From CAZMNY01 sp964635375 (GTDB lineage: Bacteria; Planctomycetota; Planctomycetia; Pirellulales; Pirellulaceae), in assembly GCA_964635375.1 (NCBI GenBank), contig CAZWOU010000012.1, forward strand, positions 6,445 to 70,444: DNA of 64,000 nt, given 5' to 3'. The position numbers were made by a program, and so were the translations under genes. The notes under the pieces were generated by a model that saw only the letters and a list, made by a program, of their open reading frames with translations, ran no database searches and was not told the DNA's origin. Shown here in pieces: positions 1 to 8,031 of the stretch (positions are counted from its first letter, which is position 1; each line of letters starts with the position of its first letter).

Positions 1-250
1 TCCAGCGCAGCTCAAAGATGCGGGCGGGGCGACTTGCCATGTGGGAAAGGTCAGCCGAGTCGCGCAACGCCACTCGCGTGGCAGCAACCAGTTCCACGGC
101 TTTGGCAACAGCTTCTCGAGCGGGTTGGCTAGCCGCCAATTGCGCTTCAAATGACTTCACCTCGTCGCTCTCGAGGTATCCCAATACGTAGGCCTCCGCG
201 GCGTCAGCGAGTTGTTCGCCGGTCAGGTTGTTGTCAGCATCAGTCATCAT
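1..250 (-). CDS. Probable anti-sigma factor / FecR-type regulator, N-terminal part
   Basis: The reading frame starts at a double ATG (250 or 247) and stays open to the window edge, giving about 83 residues beginning MMTDADNNLTGEQLADAAEA. The visible part is an acidic, helical, cytoplasmic-looking domain with no zinc-finger cysteines. Its start overlaps the stop of the sigma factor gene by 11 bp, so the two are translationally coupled. From that arrangement I infer an anti-sigma factor or a FecR-like membrane regulator of the upstream sigma factor; in planctomycetes such proteins often continue into a transmembrane helix and a sugar-binding domain, but that part lies outside the window. The frame is convincing, the function is from context only. 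Confidence 0.6.
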   Translation of the reverse strand, partial: MMTDADNNLTGEQLADAAEAYVLGYLESDEVKSFEAQLAASQPAREAVAKAVELVAATRVALRDSADLSHMASRPARIFELRW

Positions 251-866
251 AATCCCCAGTTTCGCGTCCAAGGGGAGATTCCCCTTCGAGTCGCTTTCGC
301 AAACTGCCCATCGCCGCCCGCATGCGCGAGAGCGCTGTTCCAAGCGGAATCTGCAGCTGGCTTGCAATCTCCGCGAATGTCATTTCCTCATAGATTCGCA
401 ATCGGACAATCTCGCTCTGTGGAGTCGGCAATTGATCAATCGCGGCACGAACTGATTCCACCGACTCTCGTCGGACTAAGAGGTCATCCGCAGGCGCCGA
501 GGAAGCCGACTGCAACCACTGCAGGCCACGCTTCACGCGATCACCAACGACTTGGCGGCGCCGTGTCGCCAAGACCTCATTATAGGCGACACGAAAAAGC
601 CAAGCCTTGCGAGACTCACGCTTATCGGGGCCGCCCTGTTCAATCAACTTGGTAAAACTGATCTGCACGGCGTCTCGAGCCAGCTGAATGTCACCAGCCA
701 CGCCTGTCAGGAATCGCACCAGCTCGTCGGCATGGTCCGAAAACAACCGACTGACGGCATCCGAGTCGATTTTCTCTCCCTCGGACAATGCAGTAACTCC
801 CGCCGAACGTGCGACGCAAACAGTCGCCATAGAAACAGATGCGCGAAGAGACAGGTTTATTGACAT
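240..866 (-). CDS. ECF-like RNA polymerase sigma factor
   Basis: A sigma-70 family factor of the small, ECF type, which would direct RNA polymerase to a limited regulon. Region 2 is seen around LFSDHADELVRFL and ARDAVQISFTKLI followed by KAWLFRVAYNEV, and region 4 near the C-terminus as LPTPQSEIVRLRIYEEMTF followed by the helix-turn-helix segment AEIASQLQIPLGTALSRMRA. A TTG at 905 extends the frame, but the ATG at 866 (or 830) is more likely; no strong ribosome binding site decides between them. It overlaps the downstream gene by 11 bp, the usual sign of a sigma/anti-sigma pair. The target regulon cannot be read from this window. Confidence 0.85.
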   Translation of the reverse strand: MSINLSLRASVSMATVCVARSAGVTALSEGEKIDSDAVSRLFSDHADELVRFLTGVAGDIQLARDAVQISFTKLIEQGGPDKRESRKAWLFRVAYNEVLATRRRQVVGDRVKRGLQWLQSASSAPADDLLVRRESVESVRAAIDQLPTPQSEIVRLRIYEEMTFAEIASQLQIPLGTALSRMRAAMGSLRKRLEGESPLGRETGDYDD

Positions 867-905
867 GTCCCGCGAAAGACGTTTCGATCGAGCAAATGGG
901 CCCAA

Positions 906-1178
906 ATCGTTACATTACACCATGTTAGAGCAGACGTTTAGGCCCGCGGCAAGCGACAACTCGCGATCCTGTGGGCCAGATTCCCGCTCAGTGACTAGGG
1001 GTTGGTGGCGAAATTGGCTCTCCGTGTATAATTGAGCAATCGGCTCAAATCCGCGGCGCCGCAGCCTCTTTGCAGACCCAACCTTCGCTCGTTGTGGCGT
1101 AGACAGCCTTTTCACCTGGCGGCGCAGTGATTCGGCCCGTTTTCCCATCACGGCTCGTCCACTTTCCGTCCACAACCA
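906..1178. other. Intergenic region between divergent genes
   Basis: This gap separates the leftward sigma factor gene from the rightward ABC permease gene and should carry both promoters. A TATAAT hexamer lies at 1027-1032 on the plus strand with only a poor TTGGTG 19 bp upstream, so it is a weak candidate promoter for the permease. I see no RNA gene or believable small ORF. Confidence 0.35.
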
Positions 1179-3023
1179 TTGGAAATTCGTATGTTTGGGC
1201 CTGTTTTTGCACGCGAAGCGGCCACCTCGCCGCGACGACCAAGGCACTTCTTGCAGCGGGGAATCTACCTCACCGCGGTCTTGGTGCTGATGTGTACGGC
1301 TTGGCTGCTGCTGACTGGCGCCCAATTGATCCGCAATGTGGGAGACATGTCCCGGTTTGGCGCGATTCTGTTCCAGATACTCTCACCGATTCAACTGGCC
1401 CTGCTGACTTTCCTGGCCGCTTTCGGCGCCGCCAGCGCGGTATCGCAAGAAAAAGACAAACGGACCTTGCTGCTCCTCCTGCTGACTCGGATGCGCAATC
1501 ACGAGTTGGTGCTGGGGAAGATGCTGGCGAGCTCACTCAATGTTCTGGTCATGTTGGCGGCGAGTTTTCCGGTGTTCCTGGCGATCACTTTGTTTGGGGG
1601 CGTATCGACGAGCCAAGTCGTCTCGGTCTTCGCCGTGACGTTGACGACCGTTCTTGCCGCGGGGAGCCTGGGCGTCCTAGTCGCCTTCTGGCGGGAAAAG
1701 ACGTTCCAAACCCTGGCTTTGACTGCGGTGATGCTGCTGATGTGGCTGGGCCTCTGGGAAGCGGTGCAACTGAATCTGTTTGGAACGGAGATTCTCGGCT
1801 TGCAGAGCCAAGCGTGGGCAGAGGCGTTTAGCCCAATTCGCGCGATCCATGCAGCGGCCAGGCCCGAGCTGAACCCAACTTGGTTCGTTAGCCAATCCAC
1901 GCTGACCTATCTCATTTGCTCGCTGCTCGGCGCTGCATTGCTCAACGGAGTCGCAGTCGCTTTCGTACGTGTATGGAATCCGTCGCGCGAAGTCCGTCCC
2001 GGCCAAGCCAACGAAGAGGGCGAATCGAGCATCTGGGGCCCTGCCGACGATGGCAAAGTGAGCAGTGCGAGTGATTCGGAGGGGCAACGCTCCGGTCACG
2101 TTGACGCCCGCGTTCGGGCGGCTTCGAGCGACAGTCGGCGGGTCTGGGATAACCCGGTATTGTGGCGGGAAGTTTGCACTTGGGCCTATGGCCGGAAGGT
2201 GCTCATCATCCGTTTCGTCTACCTGGTGCTGTTTGCGATGGTTGCCGCAGCGCTCTTGCTGACTCAGGCGGGGCCCGACATCGCGACGGGGCTGAGCTCG
2301 ATTGTTCCCAGGTCGGCTCAACCTTTGGCGCCCTTTCTGCTCGTCAGTCTCGTGATCGTCAACGCGCTGGCGGTAACCTCTATCACGAACGAGCGCGACG
2401 GCCAAGCACTGGACCTGTTATTGGTCACCGACTTGTCGCCTCGAGAGTTCGTGTTTGGCAAGTTACTTGGCGTTTTTTGGGTGACGAAGGAAATGATCGT
2501 ATTGCCGATCCTGCTATGCATTACGTTGTGGTGGCAAGAGAGAATCGGCGGTGAGAATCTCATCCTCTTGATAGGCGGTCTGTTGACCATGAACGGGTTT
2601 GCCGCAATGCTCGGCGTGCATTGCGGGATGACTTACGCCAACAGTCGCACATCGATTGGGGCGAGCTTGGGAACTCTGTTCTTCTTGTTCCTGGGCGTGG
2701 TCACGCTGATGGCGATGATGATCTCTTTCAGCGGATCCTTTCAGACTCAGTTGACTCCATTCCTGGCCTTCATTTTGGGCGGGAGCGTCGGACTATACGC
2801 CGCCTTGGGTTCGCGAAATCCATCGCAGGCTATTCTGTTAGCGGCTTTGATGTTGCCAATCGCCACCTTCTACTCGATCACTAGTTTTCTGCTCGATCAC
2901 ATGATGGCGGTTTTCCTGGTGACAGTTGGCACGTATGGCTTTACGATTGCGGCAATGTTGATGCCGGCGATCGGCGAATTCGACATCGCAATGGGACGAA
3001 CAAAAACGGCTGAGGAGGAGTAG
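1179..3023 (+). CDS. ABC-2 type transporter permease, two-part
   Basis: A polytopic inner-membrane protein of 614 residues, made of two ABC-2 permease-like halves of about six helices each. The first half begins with the cytoplasmic lead MFGPVFAREAATSPRR and contains the family signature EKDKRTLLLLLLTRM after the second helix; the second half repeats this pattern as REVCTWAYGRKV and later NERDGQALDLLLVTDL. A charged, Ser/Gly-rich linker at about residues 265-325 joins the halves. An ATP-binding subunit is expected but is not encoded nearby, so it must act from elsewhere. The substrate is unknown; related planctomycete permeases are usually annotated only as ABC-2. The start may instead be the internal ATG five codons in. 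Confidence 0.85.
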   Translation: MEIRMFGPVFAREAATSPRRPRHFLQRGIYLTAVLVLMCTAWLLLTGAQLIRNVGDMSRFGAILFQILSPIQLALLTFLAAFGAASAVSQEKDKRTLLLLLLTRMRNHELVLGKMLASSLNVLVMLAASFPVFLAITLFGGVSTSQVVSVFAVTLTTVLAAGSLGVLVAFWREKTFQTLALTAVMLLMWLGLWEAVQLNLFGTEILGLQSQAWAEAFSPIRAIHAAARPELNPTWFVSQSTLTYLICSLLGAALLNGVAVAFVRVWNPSREVRPGQANEEGESSIWGPADDGKVSSASDSEGQRSGHVDARVRAASSDSRRVWDNPVLWREVCTWAYGRKVLIIRFVYLVLFAMVAAALLLTQAGPDIATGLSSIVPRSAQPLAPFLLVSLVIVNALAVTSITNERDGQALDLLLVTDLSPREFVFGKLLGVFWVTKEMIVLPILLCITLWWQERIGGENLILLIGGLLTMNGFAAMLGVHCGMTYANSRTSIGASLGTLFFLFLGVVTLMAMMISFSGSFQTQLTPFLAFILGGSVGLYAALGSRNPSQAILLAALMLPIATFYSITSFLLDHMMAVFLVTVGTYGFTIAAMLMPAIGEFDIAMGRTKTAEEE

Positions 3024-3160
3024 CCCAAGTCTCCCTCGTGCGCGGACAACTTACGGAAAGCGGTTGGCGTCATCGTCTCCAAGGGATGGCGGAGACGCCA
3101 ACAGAGGCGGACCGAATCTCAAGTTGACAAGGCACTCGTAAGGCGGGCTCCAAAACGATC

Positions 3161-4417
3161 GTGATCATATGGCAGGAATGTTGGCCTTGGTTGGCCGCAA
3201 TGACGGCCCTGTTGGCGTGTTCTGCGTTTTTCTCAGCGAGTGAAGCGGCCTTGTTTTCACTTCGGCCGGCGGACCGCAGGGATTTGCGAGACGAAGCCAT
3301 GGGAAGAGTCGCCGCATCGCTGCTGCTCGACCCCGACCGACTGCTCTCCGCGATCCTGTTCTGGAATTTGGTGCTCAATCTGGCCTACTTCGCGGTCGTC
3401 TCGATCGTCTGCTTCAAACTGCAAGCAACCGCTCCCACGGGAACCTCGTGGGTCTTTGCCGCAGGCGCGCTCATGGCTGTCATTTCCTTCGGCGAAATGT
3501 TGCCCAAAACCATGGGTGTGCTCGGCGCCAAGAAACTGTCAAGAAGCGTTGGTCGGTCCGTACAAGCTGCGGTGGCGGTTCTCGATCCGATCATGCCCGC
3601 GTTGCGACTGGTGACGCGAGTCTCCCAGCGACTTCTCTGGCCGGGATTGCCAGCTGAACCCTACTTGGAGCTCGAAGACCTTGAGCAAGCGATCACGGTT
3701 TCGCGCGAAGACCAAGCGTTGGCCGACCAAGAGCGAATCGTACTGAAGAACATTGTCTCGCTGTCCGACATACGCATCGACGAATGGATGAGGCCGCGAA
3801 CTCAGTTTACTTCCTTTCGGCCGCCTGTTTCGCTTTCAGACTTGAACGGTCGGATTACGCCGAGCGGGTATTTGCTGGTGACCGAAACGTCATCGGACGA
3901 CGTTTCCGCGGCCCTGCATTTGACGGGTCTCTCTTCGCTGCCGGACGAGAACCTGGAAGCGTTGGCCGCGCCTGTCGTCACTTTGCCCTGGTGCGCGACC
4001 GTCGCGCAAGCCCTTGAATCGATGTCGAGCATGGAGCTCGATGTGGCTGTGATCGTAAATGAATATGGCGATACGATCGGGATTCTCACCCGTGAGGATA
4101 TCCTCGACACGATCTTCAATTTCAGCCCGAGCCGCAGCAAGATGCTCATGAATGAAAAGCCTATCCATGACATCGCCGACGGCGTCTGGATCGTCGCGGG
4201 CGTCACCAGCCTGCGCCGGCTGAGCAAGTATCTCGACATGCCGCTGCCGGCGAGCAGGTGCGTTACGGTGGCCGGCGTTGTTCAAGAGCGGCTGCAGAAA
4301 TTGGCCAGCGAAGGGGATCGCTGCCACTGGGGCCAGTTCGAGCTTCAAGTCATCGAGACGCCTCAGCGAGGGCACATGTTAATTCGAGTGACGCTCGATC
4401 GAGGTCGCTCGCAATGA
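3161..4417 (+). CDS. DUF21/CBS-domain membrane protein (CNNM/CorC family)
   Basis: A 418-residue member of the CNNM/HlyC/CorC family, whose characterised relatives are linked to magnesium and cobalt export. The N-terminal DUF21 transmembrane domain (about residues 1-170) carries FFSASEAALFSL and SFGEMLPKTMGV, both typical of the fold. A cytoplasmic CBS pair follows (about 195-325, including VNEYGDTIGILTREDILD), then a CorC_HlyC C-terminal domain (about 335-415, starting near DGVWIVAGVTSLRRLSKYL). The start is GTG. Its stop overlaps the ATG of the next gene (ATGA), so the two paralogues are probably made together. Ion specificity is not shown by the sequence. Confidence 0.88.
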   Translation: MIIWQECWPWLAAMTALLACSAFFSASEAALFSLRPADRRDLRDEAMGRVAASLLLDPDRLLSAILFWNLVLNLAYFAVVSIVCFKLQATAPTGTSWVFAAGALMAVISFGEMLPKTMGVLGAKKLSRSVGRSVQAAVAVLDPIMPALRLVTRVSQRLLWPGLPAEPYLELEDLEQAITVSREDQALADQERIVLKNIVSLSDIRIDEWMRPRTQFTSFRPPVSLSDLNGRITPSGYLLVTETSSDDVSAALHLTGLSSLPDENLEALAAPVVTLPWCATVAQALESMSSMELDVAVIVNEYGDTIGILTREDILDTIFNFSPSRSKMLMNEKPIHDIADGVWIVAGVTSLRRLSKYLDMPLPASRCVTVAGVVQERLQKLASEGDRCHWGQFELQVIETPQRGHMLIRVTLDRGRSQ

Positions 4418-5382
4418 CGCCATTTACGATAACCTTGCTATTCCTCCTGGGGCTCTTCTTCAGCGCTTTCTTTAGCGGGTCGGAAACCGGTTTCTACCGA
4501 CTCAATCGGATCCGACTGATTTTTGACGCCAGAAGCGGCGACAAGATCGCCGGTTTGCTGCTCTGGCTGACGAACCACCCAACGCTCGTTGTCGGCGCCA
4601 CGCTCGTCGGGAACAACCTGGCAAACTACCTCACCTCATTCGCGATCGTGGCGATGGTCTCACAGTCGCATTGGGATTCGCGGTGGAGTGAACTCGGAGC
4701 AACGGTTGCGATGTCGCCGATTGTGTTTGTCTACGGAGAACTGCTACCCAAGAGCGCATTCTTTCGTGCGCCCAATCGGCTCATTCGGCTCGGCGGACCG
4801 CTGATGATTGTGTGTGTCGCGATCTTCGCACCGGTCGCCGGACTACTTTGGGCGATCGGCCTAGCCCTGCAGAGAATGCTTGGCGAAACGCCGCTGCAAT
4901 TCCGCCAATCCGTGGCTCGCCACGAACTGCAGCAGATATTTCAGGAGGGACATGACGTCGGATTGCTGATGTCGTCTCAGCAGCGGCTGAGCCGCAATTT
5001 ATTTGGAGTCGCTTCGAGGCCCGTTCGGGGCTTCTGCGCACCGCCTCATCAGTTGCTTGACACGCGTTTAGGCGAACCGAAAGAGCGACTCTTGGAAATC
5101 GCAGCGCGGCGCGGCCTGACGTCGGCGCCAATACTCGATCCCGTAGACGGCGAGACGTGGATGGGATACGTCCGCATCGTCGACCTCTACCTCAACGACT
5201 CACCCACAATCGACGCGATTCGCCCACTGCCTCAGGTGTTGAGCGAGGAAAGCTATCTCGATGCTCTGATGTACCTTCAAGATCAAGGCGAGAAGATGGC
5301 CCAGGTTCTCGGACCGGACGGCAGCCCCGTCGGTCTGGTCTTTGCCGAAAGCTTGGTCGAGCCCTTATTTCGCAACCGGTGA
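4414..5382 (+). CDS. Second DUF21/CBS membrane protein, lacking the CorC_HlyC domain
   Basis: A 322-residue partner of the preceding protein. The DUF21 domain shows FFSAFFSGSETGFYRLNRIR, LVGNNLANYLTSFAI and VYGELLPKSAFF, followed by a degenerate CBS region (about residues 195-320). The C-terminal CorC_HlyC domain of its neighbour is missing. The frame is open upstream to 4258, but the ATG at 4414 is chosen because it forms a four-base ATGA overlap with the upstream stop and begins directly with the first hydrophobic helix. Adjacent long and short DUF21 genes suggest a heteromeric membrane transporter; this is an inference. Confidence 0.85.
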   Translation: MTPFTITLLFLLGLFFSAFFSGSETGFYRLNRIRLIFDARSGDKIAGLLLWLTNHPTLVVGATLVGNNLANYLTSFAIVAMVSQSHWDSRWSELGATVAMSPIVFVYGELLPKSAFFRAPNRLIRLGGPLMIVCVAIFAPVAGLLWAIGLALQRMLGETPLQFRQSVARHELQQIFQEGHDVGLLMSSQQRLSRNLFGVASRPVRGFCAPPHQLLDTRLGEPKERLLEIAARRGLTSAPILDPVDGETWMGYVRIVDLYLNDSPTIDAIRPLPQVLSEESYLDALMYLQDQGEKMAQVLGPDGSPVGLVFAESLVEPLFRNR

Positions 5383-5389
5383 ACGAGGG

Positions 5390-5641
5390 CTACGTCGTCG
5401 CGGTTTCGACAGGCGACTTGCTGTATCCGAGCCCCGTGACGACTCCCAGTATTTCTTCATAGCTGATGAAGCGGCGGCGGTGCTGCAATTTGTATTCGTC
5501 GATCGCCCTCCCCAGCTCGGCCGCATCAGGTGATAGGCTGTCATGGCTGTCCGCAAATTGGCGGCGTTCGCGACCCAAAGCCGCCGAATCTTGGTTCGAA
5601 CGACGATCGCGAAATGACGAATTGCCTTCAAACGTCGACAT
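5390..5641 (-). CDS. Small conserved hypothetical protein
   Basis: An 83-residue soluble protein. The N-terminal half is polar and Arg/Asp-rich; the C-terminal half has the helical motif DAAELGRAIDEYKLQHRRR followed by FISYEEILGVVTGLGY. I recognise this C-terminal pattern as typical of a small protein family common in planctomycetes, without known function. It is convergent with the upstream DUF21 gene, separated by only 7 bp. An overlapping frame starting at 5646 lacks this motif and is treated as a shadow. Confidence 0.65.
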   Translation of the reverse strand: MSTFEGNSSFRDRRSNQDSAALGRERRQFADSHDSLSPDAAELGRAIDEYKLQHRRRFISYEEILGVVTGLGYSKSPVETATT

Positions 5642-5932
5642 AGCACTGACTCCCCGACTCGAGATAGAGCAAAATGCGGCCAGCAGCTAGTTCGGCCACC
5701 AAGTATATGTAGCTCACAGAATCAGAACTGGTTGCTTCATTTCCATGGCGGACTTGCAATCTGCGTAGACGCGACTACCGCGCCCACTGCTGGCGCACGC
5801 CATATCGGCACAACCGGCACAACCGTTTGGTCAAGGCCGTCGGGGGCCAATCGCAGCCGACTCGCCGAGACCGTCCCAATCATGCGAAGATTCTGGATGG
5901 CAACCGCCGTCGCGTTTCCAGGCACGGCCTAG
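5642..5932. other. Intergenic region with a 9-bp tandem repeat
   Basis: No convincing gene is seen between the small conserved protein and the TPR lipoprotein. Short ORFs exist on both strands (62-66 codons), but neither has a recognisable motif or a ribosome binding site. The unit CGGCACAAC occurs twice in tandem at 5806-5823. Confidence 0.4.
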
Positions 5933-6919
5933 CTAGCGACGTGGATTGGCTGGTTCTGTTTGGGCTAGGCGGCGGTTGATTTGAATGGCTTGAGCGTGGT
6001 TGGGCGCCATCAGCAAGGCAGCTTCGATCGCCATTCTTGCGCCCGAGAGATTCCCAGCCGCCTGCTGAGATTCAGCCAGTCGGACGAGGATGTTGGGATT
6101 GTTCGGCTGCAGCTCGGCGCAACGGCGATAGGAAACCGAAGCCGCCCGATGACGACCGATAGACGTCTGTGCGAGAGCCCGCAGGTGGTAGAGGCCGTGG
6201 GGTGATAAATCAGGCGTCAATTGCTGCTCCAACAACGACAACGTCGCTAGAGCTCGCTGAGGTCTTCGTTGACGCTGGTAGATTCCCGCGATCGCCATCT
6301 GCACCTGAGGGTAGTGGTTCTGGATGTTGAGGGCTTCGTTGTAGCGATCCATCGCATCATCCAAGCGACCGCGAGCCGAGAGGACATCGCCTCGAAGCGC
6401 ATAGGCGCTCGCCAGACTCCGATCGGTCTGAATGGCCGTGGCAGCCGCCGTCCCGGCCTCATCCAGACTTCCTTGCTGAAGAAGCATCGTCCCCAGAGTG
6501 ACGAGCCGAGTCGGGTCGCCCGCGGACAACCTCACGCTCTCCTTGAGATGCTTGAGAGCCTCCTCGTGCTCACCCCGCCGCCACAGCGTCTCGGCGTACA
6601 TCGCGTGGGCGCGCTCCTCCAGCGGGGAAGACTCTATCGCTTCGGCAAACAGATTTTCAGCCTCTCGAAACTTTGACCTTTGCATCGCGTCAGCGCCGCG
6701 AAGCACCTTCTGCCGAGCCGAAAGAACGTGGTCCGGCACCGGCTTGCGGCCTGAAATCGCACAGCCCGTCGCAATCGGGAACCACAAAGCCAACACGAAA
6801 CCGACTAGCGCCGAACGCCCCGATGCCGTGCGACGCTTCTTCAGCGTGCAACTGCGAGCGAGCCTCGACGAAGGCGCGATGGCAGACGAGGTGGGGCGAA
6901 TGGTGCCGGGTTGCTGCAT
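5933..6919 (-). CDS. TPR-repeat lipoprotein
   Basis: A protein of about 328 residues with an N-terminal export signal ending in a lipobox (FPIATGC, then AISG), which predicts lipid anchoring in the envelope. The rest is built of tetratricopeptide repeats, seen as helix pairs such as FREAENLFAEAIESSPLEER, HEEALKHLKESVRLSAGDP and LDDAMDRYNEALNIQNHYPQ, and ending near MAPNHAQAIQINRRLAQ. TPR arrays act as protein-protein scaffolds. The annotated ATG (6919) follows a longer frame that would need TTG at 6961. No partner is evident from neighbours; the role is unknown. Confidence 0.8.
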   Translation of the reverse strand: MQQPGTIRPTSSAIAPSSRLARSCTLKKRRTASGRSALVGFVLALWFPIATGCAISGRKPVPDHVLSARQKVLRGADAMQRSKFREAENLFAEAIESSPLEERAHAMYAETLWRRGEHEEALKHLKESVRLSAGDPTRLVTLGTMLLQQGSLDEAGTAAATAIQTDRSLASAYALRGDVLSARGRLDDAMDRYNEALNIQNHYPQVQMAIAGIYQRQRRPQRALATLSLLEQQLTPDLSPHGLYHLRALAQTSIGRHRAASVSYRRCAELQPNNPNILVRLAESQQAAGNLSGARMAIEAALLMAPNHAQAIQINRRLAQTEPANPRR

Positions 6920-7184
6920 GATCGATCCGAGAGAATCAAGCGACGTGGGATTTGGGCGCAAGAGGCTATCAAAACGGCTCGTAGTTCGGCAACCTCAACC
7001 AGCCCAGTTCCTGCGGTTTTCCGCCGATTCTCCCTGGACGCGTCCCTTCTGAACCAGCCAGGTCACGCACCTCGCCCACCGCGACGCCGATTCTCGGTTC
7101 TCAACGTCGTGCGGTGTACAAGATCCCCGCCAATCGGGATGATACGAGTCGCCCACAGCCTGTTCCCGCCCCAGAGAATCGACT

Positions 7185-7622
7185 ATGTCCGTCGGCCGGT
7201 TTGAACGCGAAGAAGTACAATTTCAGTATCCAGAGAACTGGACCGTCCAGGAGCAAACTGCCGAACTCCGCCAACTGGCGGTCACGGTGGAGAGCCCCAC
7301 TGGCGGATTCTGGTCCCTGCAATGTCTGGGCAGCGACATTCGCCCTCAACAGGCAGCCGACCAGGCTCTCGAGACGATGAGAGCGGAGTACGAGCAACTC
7401 GAGGGCGAGGCAGTCGAGGAGGAATGCGGCGGCCATGTACTGCTCGGCTACGACATCGACTTCTACTGTCTGGACCTGGTCGTCCAATCCCGCGTGCGGT
7501 CATTTGAGACCAACGGCAAGACCTATCTACTGCTTTGCCAGGCGGAAGACCGAGACTTTGTCGAGTTGCGGCCAGTCTTCGCCGCGATCACGCTGTCGCT
7601 CACGCGTGATTTACGGAACTGA
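7185..7622 (+). CDS. Conserved hypothetical protein
   Basis: A 145-residue acidic, soluble protein with no signal peptide or membrane helix. It appears to form a small alpha/beta domain: VQFQYPENWTVQ, VESPTGGFWSLQ and FETNGKTYLLLCQAEDRDF suggest a beta-rich fold reminiscent of PsbP/Mog1-like domains, which share the PENW-type opening and a closing F..I..SL strand. I treat that resemblance as tentative. It stands alone, followed by the hairpin at 7675, which may also end its transcript. Confidence 0.65.
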   Translation: MSVGRFEREEVQFQYPENWTVQEQTAELRQLAVTVESPTGGFWSLQCLGSDIRPQQAADQALETMRAEYEQLEGEAVEEECGGHVLLGYDIDFYCLDLVVQSRVRSFETNGKTYLLLCQAEDRDFVELRPVFAAITLSLTRDLRN

Positions 7623-7670
7623 CGAGGCGAATTGGGTCAACGCGTCTGGCGAGTGGGCCCGACCAAGAAA

Positions 7671-7709
7671 TAAAAAAGGCTCGGTGGAGTGGGTTCCCAC
7701 CGAGCCTTT
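7671..7709 (-). terminator. Rho-independent terminator of the envelope operon
   Basis: A perfect 13-bp stem (7675-7687 with 7697-7709, arm GGCTCGGTGG plus three A:T pairs) encloses a 9-base loop. Read on the minus strand, the stem is followed by TTTTTTATTTC, so it terminates leftward transcription coming from the large toroid-protein gene. In the rightward direction only three T follow, so it would be a weaker stop for the 7185 gene. Confidence 0.9.
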
Positions 7710-8031
7710 CGTGACCGTGAAAGTGGCTTGCTTGGCAGCGATAATTGCCGTCCACTCGACGGCTCGCCTTAGATCACGGTTCGCGTCAACCGTTTGCATG
7801 ACCTCGGATTTGCGGGATCCGGGGTCGCGTGGGTCGCATTGCAAACGTGAAGGCGATAAGAAAGCACGCGGCGCGCCGCTCGGCACGAGAATCTCCAATC
7901 TTAAGAAAAACTTGCCAGATTCCTGGAGAAATCGCCCACCGGCCAACTCACATTCGACTGGTCGATTCGGCCAACTGTGTAAGAGTTACAATCCGACCAG
8001 GGCGAGCGTGAACATCTTTCAATTCGTAGTG
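7710..8031. other. 3' untranslated stretch before the terminator
   Basis: About 320 bp between the stop of the giant toroid protein and its terminator. The only minus-strand ORF here runs straight through the terminator and has no family signature. I see no gene. Confidence 0.4.

Noticed and set aside
5732..5932. Two opposing ORFs of 62-66 codons between the small conserved protein and the TPR lipoprotein
   Set aside because: Neither has a ribosome binding site, motif or credible composition, and they overlap each other almost completely.
7611..7946. A 111-codon minus-strand ORF downstream of the giant gene
   Set aside because: It reads through the strong terminator hairpin at 7675-7709 and has no recognisable features.
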